Assembly (NCBI GenBank): GCA_018806985.1
Contig: JADANN010000417.1
Coordinates: 904,061 to 968,060 of the forward strand
Direction: 5' to 3'
DNA from: Angiostrongylus vasorum
Lineage: Eukaryota > Nematoda > Chromadorea > Rhabditida > Metastrongylidae
DNA length: 64,000 bases
Part shown: positions 58,920 through 64,000 of the stretch, piece by piece
Numbering within the stretch: the first letter of the stretch is position 1
Layout of the letters: each line of letters opens with the position of its first letter
Program-made: the position numbers and the translations under genes
The notes under the pieces: generated by a model
The model's input: the letters and a program-made list of their open reading frames with translations, nothing else
Databases searched by the model: none
Told to the model about the DNA's origin: nothing

Positions 58920-59590
58920 TGTTTCCCTGACCACGAAAGACCCCGACACGGCAGGACGAGTGTGGAAAGGACTGCAAAAAATTTCACGGGTTGTTCTTGA
59001 TCGCCGAAATCGCAAAGCATTAGGGTGTCGATCTGTACTTGCAATGCACGCACACTTGCATCTGAGTCCTCGATAGAAGAACTGCTCACGCAAGCAAGAA
59101 GGATAAGGTATGACGTCATCGGCCTGGCCGAGACTTGAAGACGCTACCCTTTCAACGCCGTCTATGACAGCGGAGAAGAACTGTTCCTCGGAACATGCGA
59201 CAGTAGAGGAGTCGGCGGCGTCGGCGTTCTCATTAACACGACGTTTGTCTATGAACTTTGGTTCATTCGAACAACTAACAACCCAAATCGAACGTTCACG
59301 ATTAAAAAGATGGGAATCAATTCCGGCGTTGACAATCTTCGTCGTTTACGCGCCGACATCAAACTATGACGAAGAAGAAGTCGAAGCGTTCTATATAGAC
59401 TTAGAGAAGTTCTACAGAGAAGACCACACATTCTTCAAGGTCATCACTGGAGATTTCAACGCCAAGATTGGACCAAGAAGAACGCACGAAGAACGTCGCA
59501 GTAGAACACACGGATTAGATTTGGAACGAGCAGGGTTAGCGGCCGCCCGAGTTTATCACGACGATCAAGACTATTTCTTAATAACTTAAA
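58920..59590 (+). pseudogene. RTE-1 endonuclease domain fragment
   Basis: AP-endonuclease-like (exonuclease III fold) domain of an RTE LINE, which nicks target DNA to prime reverse transcription. One frame gives IGLAET (the metal-binding Glu), [20 protein letters not shown] and LINT. A frameshift then leads into the frame open to 59,589, with [14 protein letters not shown] and GDFNAKIG (about 59,449-59,472). The upstream block (about 58,995) is the LDRRNRKA string. The C-terminal SDH region is lost: the sequence leaves the element at 59,590. This is the best-preserved endonuclease in the window but it is not intact. Confidence 0.8.
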
Positions 59591-59730
59591 AGACCGACTT
59601 TCTATAAACCTCGGCATAGATAGTTGATATATTTATTTATATGATCTTATAAACTGATCTTCTTTAGTTGAATCGAGGTTGGTAGAGGTCTTCGTTGTCG
59701 TTGTCGTTGTTCTTGGTGTAGTTGGTCGAT

Positions 59731-59770
59731 GGCTGACGTTTCGTCAGATTTCGCCTTCCTCAGATCCTGG
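59731..59770 (-). ncRNA. Hammerhead-like motif at 3' end of the Penelope-like element
   Basis: On the minus strand CTGAGGA (59,758-59,764), spacer, GAAA (59,739-59,742), CGTC, AGCC. It lies about 200 bases downstream of the element's ORF end, where Penelope-like elements are known to carry hammerhead motifs. Stem II has a mismatch. Confidence 0.45.
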
Positions 59771-59958
59771 ACGTATTTTATATAAGAATACCTTTAATTA
59801 TTCGGTGGAAAAAAAGGCTAAAGTATTAATGAAGATCAAACTTTTCTTCTTTTAAATAGACGCCATATTGAACAGAAAAGTTACTCACCATGGTGTTTAC
59901 GAGTGTGAGTGACCCCCGCGTCGTTCACGTGGGGTCGCGAGCAAGACACACCCCGGGA

Positions 59959-61690
59959 TCAAAATATCATTTTGAAATAGGCCGTTATGTCACGTGTGGT
60001 AGTGAGGCATTCGTCTTTCCGGTTCATCTTTGGATTTTTGAAATTTATCCAAAACGCCTCAAGAGTTTTGCGTGTTGATGTTTTCGACTCTTGCGCTAGG
60101 ATCCGCACAGTCACTTCAAAATCATCGCCGTTGTGCCTTTGTGCCTTATGCGTACCTAGAGGAGTGGGTTTGACGAATTTTAACTTTCCCAGCTAGATGT
60201 TCTTTTTGTGCGGACGCAAAGTGGTCTACCCGTTCCCCCCAATATATTCCTCACGCATGTGTTACATGATATCAAGTATTTTATGCCTGAACTCATGCAA
60301 TCTCCGTCTTCCCGATCATACAGTTTTCTGAGCTGCACAAATGATCATAGAGACGGTTGCGAACTAACTGAGGGCTTAGGGTATTGGGGGTGATGTCAAT
60401 AATTGCTACATAATTTTCAAGACCACTTTTTCTTAAGCATCTCTTAATGGCGTAATTTACTTCATTTGATATGAAGGGTAGCTTGAAAAGGGATCTCACT
60501 TACATCCGAAAGCATTATATTGGGGAACTACCCTTACGTTTTATGTGTAGCACTGAAAGTGTCTTCTACTTCGTAGCCATTGGAAATGGCTATTTTTCGT
60601 GCCAGGTTTTAGCGATTCCTTCCTTTCCTCTTCTCCTGTGCACACATTTTTAGCCGTGTGGTACATGTTTTTGATAAGTGCTTTTTTCATGTGTGAAGGA
60701 TGAGACAAGAGGTAGTGAACTAGTACATTTTTACTACTTGGCTTACGATACCATTTTGTTGTATAGCCACTTTCTGAGAACTTTATTTGGATGTTTAAGA
60801 ATGGGAAGCCAGTTTTCGTTTCGTTTTTCCCGTGTAAATTTTATATACTCTGACTGTCGGTTTAACAATTCAAAGCACTCATCCATCTGTTCTTGTGTGG
60901 AACAGACGATGAAGCAGTCGTCTATGTATCGACAGTAGAGTAAGGGTCGGTGATCGAGAACTGGACCTTCCACCTTAGACATGAAAGCGATGGCAAGGCT
61001 TGGTGCTAAACGCTTTCCCGTGGTCAACCCTCTGATTTGTGCAAAATATTTTCCCAGACCACCTAAAGATTGAACAACTAAGACACTGTTTTAAGAGAGA
61101 CATTAGTTGCGCAATCGACAAGCCGTACATTTTTATTTTCTTTTCATGCTCAATGAGCTGCTCGAGAATGACTTGCATTGCAGAGTCATTCGACACTTTG
61201 GTATAAAGTCAAATAACATCGAATGACTCCATTACATGCGTGCTGTTTGATTGCGCGCACCGTAGGTGGTCTAGAAATATTTCGCTGTTAGGTAAATGGG
61301 TTGGAATGAATTTTAGCAACTGGGTCAGGATAAGGTTTAGGAACCACGTTATTCTATCCGTTTGGCCCGCCTATACAACTGATGATAGGTCTAGCTTTAA
61401 ATGATGATGGGGTTCGTTGACGTAATATCATCAGTTGAAGTAAGCTGATGTGTTTTAGTAAGCAAGTAAAGGACAGGGCAAATTGGATGTTTCGTTTTTA
61501 AGTTGAGAAATAACTGAAGCGCTCTAAACGCGCTGCCTTTGCCGTGTCGACCCACTCTTTGATTTAATATTCGGTATTGGTTTCTATGTTCCTTTTCAGA
61601 GGATGTTCGGTAAAGAGAAAACGTCATTGAGATGCTCCTCTGTTATTCTAATATCCAAATGACTAGGAATAACTACAAATTCTCCACCCC
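59959..61690 (-). pseudogene. Penelope-like element: RT and GIY-YIG-type endonuclease relic
   Basis: In minus-strand order: PVLYLLTKTHQ (about 61,480, the Penelope hallmark near the RT start), SNDSAMQVILEQLIEHEKK (about 61,190), CLSCSIFRWSGK, GKRLAPSLAIAFMSKVE, and CRYIDDCFIVCSTQE with the catalytic YIDD at 60,917-60,928. Then SEYIKFTREKRNENWLPIL, PFISNEVNYAIKRCLRKSGL (about 60,480), LVRNRLYDHLCSSENC (about 60,360), a degraded YIG and TGRPLCVR region (about 60,220-60,260), and an open tail DDFEVTVRIL...TRKTLEAFW ending at TGA (59,959-59,961). The conserved Glu of GIY-YIG nucleases fits TLEAFW. At least five frameshifts or stops make it inactive, and the N-terminus is missing at about 61,690, where SINE-B sequence begins. 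Confidence 0.85.
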
Positions 61691-61829
61691 CAAAACTCCG
61701 TAGTTATAAGAGAAACCGATACCTCGCCTGCAACGCATGCAAAAATCGACCATCCACGACGTATCCTCATATTTCTCCTACCGGTACCTGGTGAACATGT
61801 TGCTATGCACTATTTGCTGAATTCGGATT

Positions 61830-62330
61830 GGAGGGAATTCCACAAAAGGTTCCGCGTTCGACAAAAATCACGACGCGAGCAGTTGTTTCAACTGCTATAA
61901 AGCAAGAGAATATATCAATACAAGATACAGACATTGGTAGAAATCGTTTCTATTTTACCCGTCTTCACCTCTACTGTGCGGATCTCAGCACTTCTCACAT
62001 TCATTTCGTTTCTTCGCATCCATTGTCCACGAAGATCATTCAACTTTACGTGTGGCTTTGGTTGCTGCTTGAGAAATTTCATTTTATGTTGAATGTCGTA
62101 GAATGCTGGTGGAGCAATTCTCCCTGGAGTATTGAGATAGCAAGGCTGGAGTCTTCCCAATTGGACTGCAGAGAGCGATTTTTTCCCAAGCAAGTCCAGT
62201 ACCAATTTCCCTTGACCCCGGAGGGACGAGAGGCTTGGTTGGCCCAGAACGAAATCGAACTAACTCCGCGCTCATGTGACGGGCACCACTACCACTGTGC
62301 TATCCGCCCCTTTGTAGAAGAATGGTGGTC
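61830..62330 (-). repeat. SINE-B copy, tRNA-derived
   Basis: On the minus strand TAGCACAGTGG (near 62,300) is an exact A-box match and TTAGTTCGATTTC follows about 40 bases later. It is the inverted counterpart of 15,002-15,640. A 168-codon plus-strand frame (61,828-62,334) runs antisense through the SINE and is not called. Confidence 0.7.
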
Positions 62331-62429
62331 ATAAAACATTAAGAGATTGTAGGTGGTGGTTCTTAATATAGAATTATGATGTTTTGGTTTTGAATTCTTT
62401 ACACTGGTCACGAAGAGTCTTTATATAAT

Positions 62430-62930
62430 GAGCAGAGAAACCGTGGATCTCCAAAGCTTCCAGGATTGCTGCGCCTTCAACTGACCCGAAATTTTTTTTC
62501 TCTTCGAATCAGTATAAGTCAGACAGGACGGTCCGTCCCACTTTCGCCATACTTCGATGAGTCTTCTTGTCGTGTGGGTGTGGTCCAAATGAATACTTTT
62601 CGAAACCTGTTGCTCACACGGCTGTCCTTCACCTGTGTTTCTATCTGGGACGACTCGAGTGAAGTGCTTGTAGACGACAGACAGCAAGTAGATTGGGCGA
62701 TAGTTGGTGATATCGCAGAGGTAATCCTTGCTGAAAAATAGCACCATCATGCTGTTTTTCCACCGAATAAGAACTTTTCATTCTCACAGGATGTAAAAAA
62801 TACATGAGCTAAGTAGTTGCGTTGATGAGGAATGGCGGAATGGTCCTCCGGTTTTCAGAACCTTTCCTGTCCAGACAGGGGTTTGTCGGTACTTGATCGA
62901 CGAAAAAGATTTGTTGGATTTCAGAAGAGA
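62430..62930 (-). pseudogene. RTE-type RT fragment (third variant)
   Basis: Minus-strand translation gives MMVLFFSKDYLCDITNYRPI, LLSVVYKHFTRVVPDRN, GEGQPCEQQVSKSIHLDHTH, LIEVWRKWDGPSCL. These correspond to the fingers region of an RTE RT. It is the inverted counterpart of 14,390-14,980 and is adjacent to the matching SINE-B copy. Confidence 0.7.
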
Positions 62931-63059
62931 GATCTGATAGGGGAACGCAACAACTCCCATTTAGAGATGAAGAATAAATTTTGACAGATTTTGTGGAGTT
63001 GTGAGTAATTGCGTAGTCCGATTTTTTTTCTCACATACACTCAATAAACATGTCATTAT

Positions 63060-64000
63060 ATTGTAAACTCAATGAACATATAACACTGCCTTCATGTTCA
63101 GAAAGAAATCATGAATGTTGAGAGATCCAATATATGCGGAAGCCGAACTAATGCAGAGTGTATTTTTCCAATCTTCTCTACTTTTCACGACGTCGATTCG
63201 TCGTTTCCACTTCTAGTTGGTCGTATATGAAAACATTTTCATGCTCAGCATTAGAGTAAAGTGGCTTTTATACGGAAATTCCTTAACATTGCACCGTTAC
63301 AGGTTACAGGAAATGTTGCTTTATTTGGGAAACTTGTTTCGCGCGCGACCTTGAATGGATTCATTAAAAGCCTGTATTGCAGAGATTATGTGGGTGAACC
63401 CCTTCATTGGTACCATAGTTGCTCGACAGACCAGACAGGAAAAAGTAGAAAATGCGAAATCTCCCACATAGACATTCGGATCACTTCAACAACCATTTGG
63501 AAAGTAAAGGGGAAATCTGGTTCACGTAGATAGAAAAAAAAGTTGTTTTTCGATTTTGATCATTTCCTGAACTTTTTCCTTAATTTTTTTTTGGACGGAA
63601 TTTTACTCGGCCATCTGCGTGCTTACTACTAATAACAGTGATGGTGTACAATCTTTTTTGTTGCGACCTGGGATCACCTAAGCACAAAATAAAGAACTTT
63701 GCTTCCGATTTTCTGTTAGAATAAGTGCAAATACGTGAAGCGGCAGAGTTGGAGAAGCGGAAGTTTTTAATTCTAGACGTCACTTTCAGTTTACACGGTC
63801 AATCAGTGCTGAAGTGTTGAGTGACGTGTTCGTGGCTTGGTGCTTCATAACATTCTGTAGATGTGCCTTTGCTTCCTCATTCTTGACTATGTTACAGTAC
63901 AATAATAAAAACTATGGAATCATTGTAAATGTGGGAGATTTTCAACCATTCCCTTCACACAAGCGGGATTGCTCACTTGCATGAGTTAGTTCAATCAATT
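63060..64000 (+). repeat. Restart of the composite repeat zone at the window end
   Basis: 63,100-63,560 matches the alpha block at 1-560, including the empty site of the 260-bp element. 63,600-64,000 then matches 3,780-4,140 rather than 560 onward. The 400 shared bases with unit A suggest that another unit continues beyond the window. Confidence 0.65.

Noticed and set aside
61828..62334. A 168-codon plus-strand open frame.
   Set aside because: It runs antisense through a tRNA-derived SINE-B copy and its inverted counterpart at 15.0-15.6 kb does not preserve it.

Overview
The window looks like a nematode nuclear genome region, most probably from a clade V strongylid such as a hookworm. That assignment is inference. 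It rests on RTE-clade retrotransposon remnants whose protein motifs I recognise as typical of strongylid genomes, a split secreted-protein gene with short GT-AG introns, BEL/Pao LTR material, a Penelope-like element and abundant tRNA-derived SINEs. There is no operon, rRNA, functional tRNA or CRISPR array. I find no intact protein-coding gene; almost every long open frame is a chance frame or a mobile-element relic.

The region is organised by duplication. A composite unit (repeat zone, then a small secreted-protein gene, then a reverse-transcriptase relic) recurs at least four times. Unit A is about 1-11,700. Unit C is about 17,150-22,990. Unit D is about 22,990-28,900. Unit B is about 31,830-45,000. 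A and B are collinear over roughly 10 kb, C matches the 36.6-45.0 kb part of B, and D matches the gene and 3' flank. About 11,650-14,300 is an inverted copy of 31,750-34,960, and 61,700-63,600 is an inverted copy of 12,900-15,650. The last 0.9 kb restarts the same repeat zone that opens the window.

The only cellular gene is a five-exon secreted-protein family of unknown function, about 230 residues, with a signal peptide in exon 1. Copy B (38,919-41,467) keeps all exons and splice sites but exon 4 is out of frame. Copy C has stops and lost splice acceptors. Copies A and D have lost whole exons.

The rest is mobile DNA. Two or more RTE-type LINE families are present in both orientations, with endonuclease, RT and C-terminal fragments. 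There is an internally deleted BEL/Pao element with a 5-bp target duplication (24,586-26,183) and a probable 1.35-kb solo LTR (52,731-54,083). A Penelope-like element carries RT and GIY-YIG-type coding remnants (59,959-61,690). At least three tRNA-derived SINE families and a 0.4-kb retroposon sharing its 3' end with an RTE family complete the picture.

The most interesting signal is a set of hammerhead-ribozyme-like motifs (CUGANGA, short stem, GAAAC-GU-Y) on Penelope-like and related repeat ends. Their flanking stem I changes in a compensatory way between copies. Two of them sit in a 260-bp element flanked by a 9-bp target duplication. All repeat boundaries and similarities were judged by eye, so coordinates of repeats are approximate.
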